A DNA stretch of 64,000 nucleotides from Diadema setosum (lineage: Eukaryota > Echinodermata > Echinoidea > Diadematoida > Diadematidae), in assembly GCA_033980235.1 (NCBI GenBank), contig CM067067.1:10293401-10357400 (forward strand), written 5' to 3'. Under the pieces are notes generated by a model that was not told the origin of the DNA, did no database searches, and saw only the letters and a list, made by a program, of their open reading frames with translations. Both the position numbers and the translations under genes were made by a program. This document shows positions 26,773 through 37,654 of this stretch, piece by piece (the stretch's first letter is position 1; every line of letters starts with the position of its first letter).

Positions 26773-28627
26773 TGCACTCTTACTCTCCTGCACTGAACTG
26801 ACTCATACTATTCACGTATAAAGCATTTATCATTTTCATTATGACGATGAAACATTTATTTGTTTTTCTTTAGGTATACGATCACGCGAAGCTAAAAACA
26901 AAAATATCACGTTTAAATTCATATCGCCAATAGTCCCTCATCCGGGCTCTTATGTTTGTGTGTTCATTGTGCATTATGTACTATACAAACAGATTATGAT
27001 ACAGATTGCAAATGAAACTGAAGAAATTGCGTTTTGCGCGATCGACGGGGCTTTAATAAATCCCTTTCGTTGGAATTCATCATTATTGTCCCACTTGAAA
27101 AAAGCAAAAATGGTTAAGAAGAGAAGAATCTTCACTTGTGTGGCGTGACGTGCAGAGCTTAGTATTTCTAGTCACACTGAGCATGCTGAGACAGACTTAA
27201 GAGGAATGACAGGTACACTTTATGGGATTAGGGAAACTTTTTGACCAGCATTCCCTTCTTTTCATTTTTTTTTGTCATCACTCATAAAGCCTAAGATATG
27301 ATTTATGAATATCATGAATGTTTAAGAGCTTTCTACAAAGAGAAAATGTAGTTATTTGAATCAATTCACTTTAGCGAAACATTTTTTTTTTTTTTTGAGG
27401 GGGAGATTTCTATCTCTTTCTCTCTCAAGGCTTGGATCTTACGTAGGTTCTCGTTCTAACATTTTTTATTCTAATTTGTTTTTTTGCTTTCTATCCTCTG
27501 GTACTGCCACTCCCTCTCCCTCCCCCCCCCCCCCCCCGTCTTTTTATGTTTCTCTCCTTTTCGTCTGTCGTATGCTAATAATTAAGGGCGAGGGATGAAA
27601 CCGAATAGAAATTGATGGGGCAGAATGCTTTTTTTTTTTAATTGTATTGAGATGGGTTTTTTTTTTTGGGGGGGGGGGGGTCGTGGTCGTCGCTATCTGT
27701 CTGTGATAAACAAGGTTATCACAACCTGACGACAGAGACTCCGAGGATTCGCTTTCATGAATCTGTAAAAGTAAAGACCAAGAAATATTAGCAAGCATTT
27801 GCATCTGAAGTGGGTTGTCTATTCTATCTCCATTGAACTATATTTTCTTACGGTACGTCTCTCTCTTTCACCCTCTCCTCCTTTTTTTTTCCTGCTCGTA
27901 TTTGTTCATGTTTAGTTTTTGCCAAATGGTCCGTACACTCACCCTCTCATCTTTGTATGAAAACTCGATTTGGTAATTATCACGTTGAATTGTGGGACAT
28001 CAAAATCATATCAGTGTTCCTCGCTCAATCACCGTTTATAACATTCACCCAACGAGTCACACTTGTCATAAAGTATTCCTAATGAAAATGTGCCAACTTG
28101 ACATGGATGTATCTTGCTTCGTCATTCCCTTTATCATCATTATCATCATTTTTGTTACCCTGTTATCTTTGGCTTTTTTGTTTGTATTGATTTAATTAAC
28201 TAATTAAATCATGTTGTTACATTTCAACTTCTCAACATTTCAACACACATCCCTGCCTAGAACTTCTACAGGCAAATATATCATGTTGATTGCCTAACTC
28301 GGGTCATTTCTTTCTTTTTTATTTACACATCTTTGCAACTTCCCTTGATCAGCTGGTACAATTATTCACTTTTAAGCTGTCTGTCATGTTTAAATCAATC
28401 TTCGTTATCATTGTTCCCCGTATCAGTGTATGCATTGTATCTAGAAGTATGGGGACATTTTTCACCAACCTTTTTTTCCCCTATTTTGTCCAAAGTGTGT
28501 ATAGATACGCACACTTTTTATTTTCTTTTATCGAGAGAGCTGTTTAGATTAGTGAAAACAGCATGTCATTCATTTTCAAAAAGCAAGATATCAATAAAAA
28601 TAATTAGAATAACAAAAAGCAAGTAAA
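26773..28627. other. AT-rich unique DNA with homopolymers
   Basis: T15 followed by a G-rich stretch at about 27382-27404, a C run at about 27522-27537 and a T11-G13 junction at 27657-27680. The open frames are low-complexity. Confidence 0.5.
27657..27680. repeat. T11-G13 homopolymer junction
   Basis: Eleven T run directly into 13 G, with the same polarity as the other junctions. Confidence 0.92.
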
Positions 28628-28781
28628 CCTGGGGCTCGTTTCATAAAACTTGTCATCAGTGACAACTGCCACATTTCTATGACAAGTTTGCTCTCAGCCA
28701 ATCAGATGCAAGGATTTCAGTAGCTTGTCACATCTATGACAACTTGTCACTGATGACAAGTTTTATGAATCGGGCCCCAGG
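28628..28781. mobile_element. Short palindromic MITE
   Basis: Starts CCTGGGGCTCGTTTCATAAA and ends with the near-complement (TTTATGAATCGGGCCCCAGG). Inside, AACTTGTCATCAGTGACAA on the left mirrors TTGTCACTGATGACAAGTT on the right. It is 154 bp long and codes for nothing. The class is familiar from marine deuterostome genomes (recalled, not searched). No exact target duplication is visible. Confidence 0.85.
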
Positions 28782-29117
28782 AAGCATAAACAGATATGTA
28801 GATGAATACATTGCTATAATTACCCTCTATTCATCGATTTATATTATACGTGCGCCGTAATGAAAACAGAGAAAGGGAAAAACTCAAACTCATACTAACG
28901 ATTTAACCGATATGGCACTTAAATTTAGGCAGTTACAATTTTGGAGTTTCTCTAATAGATTGGGTCATTCTTCTAATGTGCAATTGCCGTCAATCATGAG
29001 ACGCACGTGGACCAGTGGCGTCAGTCCGTTGCGCTGCAGTGAATATACTGGACTCCATTAGGCGGACGCCGAATGAATTGACTCTGGCGCTATTTTTCAG
29101 TGCACCAGCTATCACAT

Positions 29118-29120
<3 letters not shown>
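28782..29120. other. Unique DNA
   Basis: Nothing recognised. An ACCAGTGGCGTCAGTCC word near 29012 is vaguely A-box-like but lacks a B box. Confidence 0.55.
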
Positions 29121-29161
<41 letters not shown>

Positions 29162-29173
29162 ATATATATATAT
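29121..29173. repeat. Compound CA / TA microsatellite
   Basis: (CA)n followed by CG and a short (TA)6. Confidence 0.95.
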
Positions 29174-29471
29174 GCGTATTAAGTATAATCACAAGAGTGT
29201 ATACGCGCACACATTCAGTATGATAATGTAAATTACAATGGAATCGTATACTGGTGCGTGTGTTCACTCCACCCACATCCTTTGCTAAAGTCCTTACAGT
29301 ATCTGTAAGAGAGGTATAAAAGCCATCAAACAGATTATGTACACGTCACTTTTTCACCTGCCATGCTTCATAACAATGAGATTACCCTATTATATCGTCG
29401 ATGCCCTTGTCTTGTATCTCTTACTCAGGTAGACGATTTACAAAGACTAATTTTATGGCTCTAATGTAAAT

Positions 29472-29475
<4 letters not shown>
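29174..29475. other. Unique AT-rich DNA
   Basis: Nothing recognised. Confidence 0.6.

Positions 29476-29517
<42 letters not shown>
29476..29517. repeat. AT microsatellite
   Basis: About 21 AT dinucleotides without interruption. Confidence 0.96.
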
Positions 29518-29519
<2 letters not shown>

Positions 29520-30358
29520 ATTATAAGATGGACATTGCCAACTGATGGGCGATAAGCACGGGGAAAAGTGCAGTATTATACATGACATGTCTTTTTAGGT
29601 AGCAAATTGGCAAACAAAATGGGCTGCGACAATACAAAAATCTAACTTCGAACTAATACACATGACAAACTACTTTTCATTCAATCTACATCAAAGAAAC
29701 ATAGACAATAGACGTATGGGTTTTTACAATCTCTCTTTCAGTGTTTAAATGGCTCCCTTAAGTATTCTGTCAAGTCATACTCCAAAATCATGGCACTCAC
29801 AGATCGAACACTCGAATAAAAGGACATGACCTATCTACTCGTTCCAGAATTGAAACTGCAAATGGAGAACAAATATGTCACTTCACTCAATTACAACTAT
29901 GGGATTACCAAAAATGGGATTACAATTAAAGTCAAATTTGTGCAATTATAGGAAAATCATTTCGGCGTCGCTCTAATTGCACTTTGAAGCTGTTTAGGCC
30001 ATGTGTCCATTGCTCATTTCTAACGCCGGGATGGGAAAGGGGGTGAGAAGGAATGTGAAGAGGTAAAGAAGGAGGGGGCAACGAAAGGACGATGACAATG
30101 AAGTCGGAAGAGTAACAGAGCAAGGAGGAAGAAAGGGAGAAAACAAAGTTTGGAAGGACATGACAGAGCAGAGAAAGAGACGGTGTTCTGAATGTGCAGA
30201 GAAGATTAATGAAACGGCTGAGACTTAGAAGAAGAATATGAAGGAAGCGGGGGAAAGGGTTTGAAAACGAGGAGAAGCACAGGAGTTACTATAAAGAGAT
30301 GCCCCAATGGACGGTCGCTCAAAACTAACTTTACTTAACAATTTGTCTTAAAAGCGCA
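29518..30358. other. Unique DNA, with a purine-rich strand from 30026
   Basis: From about 30026 to 30300 the plus strand is strongly enriched in A and G (for example GGGATGGGAAAGGGGG near 30027), without being a simple repeat. No gene is seen. Confidence 0.55.
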
Positions 30359-30709
30359 TTGCCAATCGATCGAGCTAAGTCGTCCCTTAATCCGCCGTCT
30401 ATGAGGATTTATGAGAGGCAATTGACGCTAATTCTTGACGCTGAAACTTCCCCAGTCTCGCATTGGCACGAAATTGCGAAAATTGATGAGATTAACGGGT
30501 TAAGCATGTTAGGCAGCGGCCAAATTAGGATGGGATATGGGGTAGCTGCCTCCAAAGTCCATGGAAAACAGCTTTTCAGGGACCCTCCAGCACATCATGA
30601 CACTCGGATATTAATGATGATTAATCACATGAATCAAGACCGTTCCGAAAATGCAGTTTTTGACATTTCAAGTAAGATTCGATCTCATGTCAGAAATCCA
30701 GCGTATTAG
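30359..30709 (+). other. Complex, repeat-free block; possible regulatory element or ORF
   Basis: This stretch has no simple repeats and a balanced composition, unlike its surroundings. It is open for 116 codons on the plus strand from a TTG. The encoded sequence matches no family I know and lacks an ATG at the start of the frame. The DNA contains TTAATGATGATTAATCAC, including TGATTAAT at 30618-30625, the form of a Hox/Pbx composite site, plus other TAAT cores. I favour non-coding regulatory DNA over a gene, at low confidence. Confidence 0.3.
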
Positions 30710-31124
30710 TGTTCTTTCACCTACATGGTGTGAAAGCGAAATACCCAGCTGCCACTTTCGATAATTTACTTATTCTTACATTCCAAGGAAATCTAGTCAA
30801 TCCCAAAAAAAGAAAAGGTAATAAAACAGGAAAAAAAGAAAGGAAGGCAGAATTAAAACTGTGGAGAAAATAACTTTGAAGTTATAACCTTGGGCAAAGA
30901 GGTAGGCCGTTTAAGTGCATTTTGAAGCGTGTCAATTAAAATCCGTCAAAACTCCTGTGTTTTTACTTCCTCTTAATACACCTGCTAAAACAGGTTAAAC
31001 ATACGAGAGTGGTCGCGTCCCTTCGCTCTCCTGTTTCTCTATTTTTACCATGGCATGGTTGGCAGAATTCAGAGAGAAAAATGGTGGGTGGGGCAACATT
31101 TTGCGCCAGTCCAGTTTGAACGCC
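30710..31124. other. Unique AT-rich DNA
   Basis: Nothing recognised. Confidence 0.6.
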
Positions 31125-31189
31125 GCATACACACGCACACACACACATACACACACACCCATTATATATACATATGCACACACAGCCAA
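31125..31189. repeat. Imperfect CA microsatellite
   Basis: CA repeats broken by CG and TA, with a second short CA patch at 31177-31186. Confidence 0.85.
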
Positions 31190-31909
31190 TATGATGCGTG
31201 AAAGTTACGATCGATGGAGACGAATAGTTTCTGGGCGAGCCTTTTCTATAAAATCACTGGTTTGTTTTCATAAATTAACACCTTTTTCAGCACGTTTGTT
31301 TGTCCGTATTTGACATCATGGAACATTCAATCATGAATATGCACAAATTGTAGCAGGGACAGGGGAACGGGGGTGGGGAAGGAGTTCAGAACCCCTCCTC
31401 CCCCCCCCCCCCCCACACACACACACATACACTGTACATGTCTTCTGAAAAGGAACAAAAAAAGAAAGACTGATTTTAACAGTCAAAACAAACCCGACGA
31501 CTTTCCGAGGGTTCAGGCCGGAGATTCGGGGGTGGGGGGGGGGGGGGGTAGAGGGTAATAATTTACCATTGCCCCCCCCCCCAGTTAAAACAAACAAACA
31601 AACAAACGTTCTGCAGCTTAGCCCTTGTAGACATGCAAACTTATTTGAATCCCACGACCCTGATACTCCCAGTGAGCAAACATTTAAAAGAACAGCTTCA
31701 GAAACAGGATAGATTTTTTAGGCATCATAATCGGCCTCCTGAGACAGTTTCCTTAACCTCTTACATGTACAACTACACACATACACATACAATATATATG
31801 TATACATATGTAAATATATGTATATATTACAGAAACGTAGAGAAGGTTCTACAATACATTTCAAGTCCAGCAGGATTGTTTATTAAAGCCAAACTTTCGA
31901 CGTGACCTA

Positions 31910-31912
<3 letters not shown>
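31190..31912. other. Unique DNA with C and G homopolymers
   Basis: C15-CA at about 31399-31428, a G run at about 31528-31548 and a C run at about 31572-31582. Open frames across them are artefacts of the runs. Confidence 0.55.

Positions 31913-31967
<55 letters not shown>
31913..31967. repeat. AT microsatellite
   Basis: About 27 AT dinucleotides, followed by ATAACATATATGTTAT, itself a perfect palindrome. The tract can extrude as a cruciform. Confidence 0.96.
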
Positions 31968-31972
<5 letters not shown>

Positions 31973-32304
31973 ACATATATGTTATGCATTTTATACGTAT
32001 GTATAGATACATAATTATTGTGATTATAATGTGTGCGTTGCACACATAGGCTGTAAATGTTTGCTCTTTATTTGAAATGATGGTTGTTGTTACAATATTA
32101 TTTCTCAACGGAAAAAGGAAGACTCTCATGTGTTTTGGGCAAAACGTGCTATATCTTTAGTATTCCGTGGATTTCATTGTTTGGTGAGCTCAGGGACGTA
32201 CAGTGACGGCAGCGTACATTGTTTCCTGTCGCCCCCGTGCTATTTGTTTAAATAATGGCTTGAAAATAAAGCCTTTGGAGGCAGCTGTCATAAGGGAAAA
32301 CACT
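31968..32304. other. Unique AT-rich DNA
   Basis: Nothing recognised. Confidence 0.6.
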
Positions 32305-32392
32305 AGAGAGAAAGAGAGAGGGGGAGGGGGTGGGAGAGGGGTAGGGGTGGGAGAGGGAGAGGGGGAGGGGTGGGAGAGGGAAAGGTCGAGAG
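32305..32392 (+). repeat. GA/GGGGA purine tract, G-quadruplex capable
   Basis: Nearly all purine on the plus strand. It contains GGGGGAGGGGG, GGGAGAGGGG and several GGGG groups separated by 1-4 bases, enough for more than one quadruplex. Confidence 0.9.
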
Positions 32393-33132
32393 GGATAAAC
32401 GAACAGAAGAAGCAGGATCGACCTTTCTCAACTTATTTCTGTTTCTCATGAAATCAAAACGCCAGAGGATGTTTGAGATTTGAACGGCTTAAAAACAGTA
32501 GTGGAAAACAACATGGAGCTGTCACTCAGCCTCGCTTCGAATCCTCCCATTATTGGGATTGCACATCACGCCGACAGTACATTAATTACACAACATATCA
32601 AGTTTCTGGCGATAACTGACCCCCTCGTCACGTGACATAGCTTCTGGAGGCAATGCGTTTTCGCCCCGCAATACCGCGATCGCACGCCGGTGATACAGCT
32701 AAATGGCTCGCAACCTCACGGAGTCGAGGGGGGAAAGTAGGTCATGAATTAAGGGCTCCATTCGCAAATATGGACCAGAGCAAGATACTTCGGTAGTAAA
32801 TGCCAGATTTGACCTAGGACAAAAGGAATGTGATATATCTCTCGATGGATGGATGGATGGAGCCTTCTGGCTCTCCGTTTCTTCACGACGATGAGTTAAA
32901 CAGCAAATTAGGCGGAACAAATGAAAAGCACTGGATGAAATTTCACGCTCTACTGATAATAGCTAATCGCTCGAATGATCCTCTGTACGAAAAAAAAAAT
33001 AGTTTCAATCACTTAATGGGTAATTACAGTGTGACGAGCTTCTACCGTCGCCCAAACTTGATATAATTACAGAACGAAGAAAGATGCGAAGATGAAAGAA
33101 TCGGAGAGAGATAGAGAGACCCCTCCCCCCCC
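32393..33132. other. Unique DNA, no gene supported
   Basis: A short GGAT repeat lies at about 32845-32862. CGCTTCGAATCCTCC at 32533 resembles a tRNA B box but has no convincing A box upstream. Confidence 0.5.
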
Positions 33133-33145
33133 CACACACACACAC

Positions 33146-33235
<90 letters not shown>
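33133..33235. repeat. Compound CA / long TA microsatellite
   Basis: A short CA tract followed by about 86 bp of nearly uninterrupted TA (33150-33235). It is the longest AT tract in the window and self-complementary along its whole length. Confidence 0.97.
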
Positions 33236-33238
<3 letters not shown>

Positions 33239-34312
33239 AACATTGGCTCCACGAAGAAATTAAAAACCAATAATCTGGTAATGCTTTTTTGCCCAATAAA
33301 CTGTAAGTTTATTCCAATCACATTTTTCGGTGTCCCATGCCTTCCTCATGGGTCTTGACAAGAGCATCAAATGAACGCTATTATTCCAAATGTCTGGATT
33401 CGAAAAATGGACATTTCTACATAAGAGTAGGGTACGAATGGACAGAAGTGTTGAGATTTTACCTAAACATGTTGTTAAAAGATGATGGTTGCTGACAGAA
33501 CTGGCAGAATTATATATCAAAAGCAAAATAATATATTCTTGATTAAAGTACGTTGACGAAAACGAGCTGAAATAATTGTGTCCGTGTGTGCTTGTGTGTG
33601 TGTGTGTGTCTGTGTCTGTGTCTGTGTAGTAAAATGAAAATGCGCTGAAAAACATGACTCAAGAAACACCTTTCTGATATCAAACACTGTTTTGGACAAA
33701 AAAAAAACTTGGTAAACGGGAAAACGGACACAAGTCTTTGAAAAAAAAAATATCGACCTGTTTTTCTAGAGTGTTTGGCGTTAGATCACAATATAATATA
33801 TCTCATGTGTTTTCTTCTGCTATAAGGATGTGCATGGAGCGTCCTTCACATCACAATGGTGGAAGGTGTTTTTCGTTAAAGGGGTTGTCACGGTAGTGGT
33901 GATTACAATAGTATCTAAATAGGTTCTATCAATTATAGCCCCGTGCACGCGTGATGATAACAATACGCCTTGCGATCGCAATGGCACTATATCATAGTAA
34001 AACCAATGTCAATTGTTAGTAATTGGATGAAAAAAAAAATGTTCAATGTATGGTTAAGAGTTAATCACCCGTGATTCTGGGTCGCACGATAACGCACGCT
34101 AGAATTCCGTCCTCGAGGCAAGGAACAGTCAATCAAAGTGCAATGACCCCATTCTGGTTCATCCCATACTGTTCATCGTTTGTCTCATGTCGCTTGAAGC
34201 CCGCTTGGGAATCCGCCGAAAAACATACCAATTTACCTCAACAAGGCTGGTTCTGAACATACTTGAGCCAATTTGCCGAAACTATTTGCCTTCATCCATC
34301 CCTCCCTCCACC
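33236..34312. other. AT-rich unique DNA
   Basis: A GT/CTGTGT patch at about 33580-33628. The 131-codon minus-strand open frame (33260-33655) starts in that patch and has no recognised domain. Confidence 0.5.
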
Positions 34313-34341
34313 TCACACACACACACACACACACACAGAGA
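34313..34341. repeat. CA microsatellite
   Basis: (CA)n about 25 bp, then an AGACAGACAC tail. Confidence 0.93.
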
Positions 34342-35530
34342 CAGACACACATACCCTAATTTGTACCACCACATTCTAGCATTAGGAAAGATTCTTGTGT
34401 GGTTCGTCAGTCTGCACATGTGAATGCCCAGCTTTAAAGTGGAGTAATTCTCGCTGACCAAAACGTCGCCCTCTAATCTCTTATCTCTCCTTTTCTCCTC
34501 CCCTCTCTTTCCGATCAGGGATCTGATCTATGATCTAACTTCTCTCCTAAAAAGTATGTAGCTTTCACTTTGACCTCTGCCAGTGCATATCCTCGGGTCT
34601 GTCCCGGTGGACATTGCCGATCAATTTCTCTGCGAGAACCCCTCCTCCTCCTCCTCTCTCTCATCTCTTCATCCTATCTTTTCTCGGCGCGAGTAGGGGA
34701 GGCAAGAAGTGTTTGATCAAAGACTATTTCTGTCTACCCCAATCAGTCAATCCAAATCTTCTGTCGGCAGCGTGAAATCACACTTCAGCCGCCTTCCTTC
34801 CTTATTTCCCCCTCTTTCCTTTCGCTTTTAGAAAGCTTGGGGACGGGTATGTGCGATATGATATATTTATAGAGAAGAACATAATATTCGCATTTAGGCT
34901 AACGTAACTTGTTTTGTATCCGTTTTATTTTTCTTTTCTTGCACGCATACAGTGAGAGGGGGGAGACTCGAATTCTTAGGTTATAGAAATGTCTTTACGG
35001 ATTCTGTGAGTGTGAGTGGTGCGTGTACAAGTGGCAGCTATAGATATAGTATTTCGGAGTCAGTTGTGTTAACCGTTGTGCAGTATTTGTTTGTGAGCAA
35101 CAATTAATTTGATTTGGATATTTGTTGTTATTTTCTTTCATTGAATGTAAAAGGTAAGATGCGGGAAAAAAAGAAAGTACATCATTACTTAGCCTATGCA
35201 TTAAAGAAAAAGATAATGTGTTATTAGAAGAGACTCTCCGGGTGTGGTAACTTAGTAAAGAGAAGAGTGGTGTGAAGTATAATAACTTATAACACACCAC
35301 ATTGTAACGGTGTGTGGTAATTGGTTAAAATGGATTTGTAATTGAAGGTACAGTGTACTGCATTTGATTATAGACCAAGGTAGATGTACATGTATCTTTA
35401 CCATGAAATGCATTAACAATTTAGAAGACTTGCGATTGTTATTGCAGATGTATATTTTTAAGTAAAGGAAACATAAAGGAGGGATTCTTTTTGTTAGAAG
35501 TTGTAAAGATTTTATACGCTTTTGTATCAA
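34342..35530. other. Unique DNA, pyrimidine-rich at 34.48-34.83 kb
   Basis: CT-rich segments at 34480-34520 and 34640-34690. Earlier parts of the LINE found downstream may lie in 35300-35530 but are too decayed to show. Confidence 0.5.
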
Positions 35531-35871
35531 TGAAGATAATTCTATTATTATTATGGAGATTTTAGTATCATGAGAAATTTTAAGTTAACTTATAAGGGAA
35601 GAGCAAGGATAAAGAAGTATAGGGCCTACCTTATTTAAGATCAGTATTTTTTTTAGAATGTAATCTAACAGATTTTTTGAGAGCTGCTCATGCTTTGGGT
35701 AAACAATTCCTTTACAGACCAGTATATCCATTTATCATGCAAAGTAAACTTGATTACTGGTTTATTTTGAGTGAGATGTGTGATGTCGTAAAGAGTGCAA
35801 TCTTCCATTACGCTAGATCATCGGCGATAATCTTAAACTTTTTGATAGACCGAATTATGTTAACGTTATGA
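35531..35871 (+). pseudogene. LINE APE-type endonuclease fragment, decayed
   Basis: Read on the plus strand, two frames together resemble the C-terminal part of the apurinic-type endonuclease of non-LTR retrotransposons. GDFSI (35555-35569) matches the GDFN box and is followed in frame by NFKLTYKG. After a frame change the frame that opens at 35623 carries NLTDFLRAAHALGKQF, then SKLDYWFILSE matching the SRLDYWLIS box, and finally RSSAIILNF where RSDHSAI would be expected, a short in-frame loss. The changed frame, in-frame stops and lost SDH motif mark it as dead. No reverse transcriptase follows convincingly. The clade is not assigned. Confidence 0.7.
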
Positions 35872-37182
35872 TCCCATATTGATTCCATCACTTAATAGTT
35901 GTTTCTATGACGAGTATATCAAAGCAATTGGTAAAAATCAGTTGTTTGGAATAATAGACTACCGACACAGAGCCTCATTTGTAAATGCCGATGATTTCTC
36001 TATTTGTTTAATAATGCAAGACAATAATTGGAATGCCAAGTACACTCAATGACAGAATGTTCAAGTTTGTAATCGATTGTGAATGATGGAGTTGAAGTAA
36101 TAGATTTTTAGAAACAACAACAACAAAAGTATCATGCATGCATACGGACTGAGTGTGATTAACAGCTGCTAGAATACTGCGATGACTGCTACTGCTCAAA
36201 AAGCAATATTCCGCGTCGAAAATGCTACATCGTGAGGCATGAGTATCATATTTTTTGTCGAGAATTTGAAAGTGCAAACGAAGAAACAAGGTGAGAGTTC
36301 CACCCGCGGGGTGACAGGAATGATCCGATCGGTTTTGACTGTGGACATAGGGAGGGAAATAATTTTGTTAGCCATTTTACCGGTGTCAAACGACCACACG
36401 TTAACCTTGGTACAAACCTCCTAGCTGCTCGCTCGTGACCCATTAGGCGCGTATCCTATTACACGACAGACGCATACGAATGGCGGAAGGTGCGTAATGG
36501 AGAATGGAAATCTTCCAGTATGAAATCGCACGAAAGGTACGCCCGTAGAGTACGTTTACCGTTTGCACACAGTTGGCGTCACTATTGAATGAGAAAGAAA
36601 ACTTCTTGTTTGTAAAGGTACGTTTTAGTTGCGATTCATTGTATGGCATGTAATGAATCAACTGCAAATCAATCAGATCATCTATACCATTTACAATGAT
36701 ATTGCGTTAACTGATTGTGTAAGTGTGCGTGTGTGTGTTGTGTATGTACTTTGCAGAAGGACCTCGGACGTATGCCACTATTATTTTATCAGTAATTTCT
36801 TATGCAGCGACCGGGTTACTGGGCCTTGTGACCAGTGATAATGATAAATGAGCGTTAACACAATCACATGCAGGATAGGCGTCACCATGCCGCGAAGCTG
36901 GAATGTTTCCAATACCTGTGGTCCATATCAAGAGGATTCATTGCCCGGTTCATCACATACCTCCGTGTCATTAAGGCACAAACCAAGTTGAAGTTAGCTG
37001 GAAATATTTATGTCGTTTCTCGCTGTCACCAATCTCTAATTAGCTTCTACTTGTGTCAAATTTACGACGGGAAAGATGACTTAGTGGAAAATTAACGACT
37101 TGGTTCGGGGTACGTACTTTCTGGGCATTGGAGAAAACCAAGTGTAGCTGCTCCCAGGACTACGCAGTTTAGAGGAAAAGGG
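35872..37182. other. Unique DNA, no gene supported
   Basis: A FVNADDFSICL reading at about 35978 recalls a reverse-transcriptase catalytic box but has no supporting context. The 36860-37090 stretch is repeat-free and contains TCTAATTAGC (37034). Its 75-codon open frame is not recognised. Confidence 0.45.
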
Positions 37183-37566
37183 GTTAGTCTTTTGAAGAGC
37201 TGGTATTGGTGGAGATGAGGATTGGGCTTTTAACTTTTTGCGAGATACCAAGAACCATGCATAGTGCACATATAAAATAATGCAGAGGATGTCGCTCTAA
37301 GACAAATTCATAGTTTATTAGATGAAATTCGATTTTGGAATGGCTGAGACATCCAAAAACAAAGTAAAACAAAGCGATCCTAATGAAAGGGTGCGTCCTA
37401 CCTTTTATTATAGGATCGCTTTGTTTTGGATATCTCAGCCATTTCAAAACCAAATTTCATCAAATAAACATTGAATTCCTGTTGGAAATTATGCTCTTTA
37501 ATATTTCATGAGAGGGTCCTCATTATTAGTTAGGTCTCAACCAAAACTATACAATTCCTTTAAGTG
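37183..37566 (-). mobile_element. MITE-like inverted-repeat element, copy B
   Basis: Second copy of the element at 4525-4898, in the opposite orientation. The left end has GGTGGAGATGAGGATTGGGC and TTGCGAGATACCAAGAA. The centre has the paired GGATCGCTTTGTTTTGG and AAACAAAGCGATCC arms and two facing TGGCTGAGA/TCTCAGCCA words. The right end has GGTCTCAACCAAAACTATAC. It folds into a longer perfect hairpin than copy A at its centre. It has no coding capacity. Confidence 0.82.
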
Positions 37567-37625
37567 CCCTTGTTTATATGTTACTTTAAATAACCAACAT
37601 CGGTGAGATTCTCGGTTTGTTTTTG

Positions 37626-37654
37626 TTTTTTTTTTTTTTTTTGGGGGGGGGGGG
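37626..37654. repeat. T17-G12 homopolymer junction
   Basis: Seventeen T run directly into 12 G, about 60 bp beyond MITE copy B. Confidence 0.93.

Noticed and set aside
30359..30709. Protein-coding gene in the 116-codon frame
   Set aside because: Starts from TTG, has no family resemblance and no splice signals that I can support. A regulatory block fits as well.
32500..32550. B-box-like CTTCGAATCC
   Set aside because: No matching A box at the right distance and no tRNA folding.
33260..33655. Minus-strand frame with an IWNN word recalling LINE reverse-transcriptase C-termini
   Set aside because: A four-residue word without the surrounding conserved residues, and the frame begins in a GT/CTGTGT repeat.
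35941..36050. FVNADDFSICL reading like a reverse-transcriptase YXDD box
   Set aside because: Lies too close to the endonuclease relic for normal LINE spacing, and no flanking reverse-transcriptase motifs are visible.
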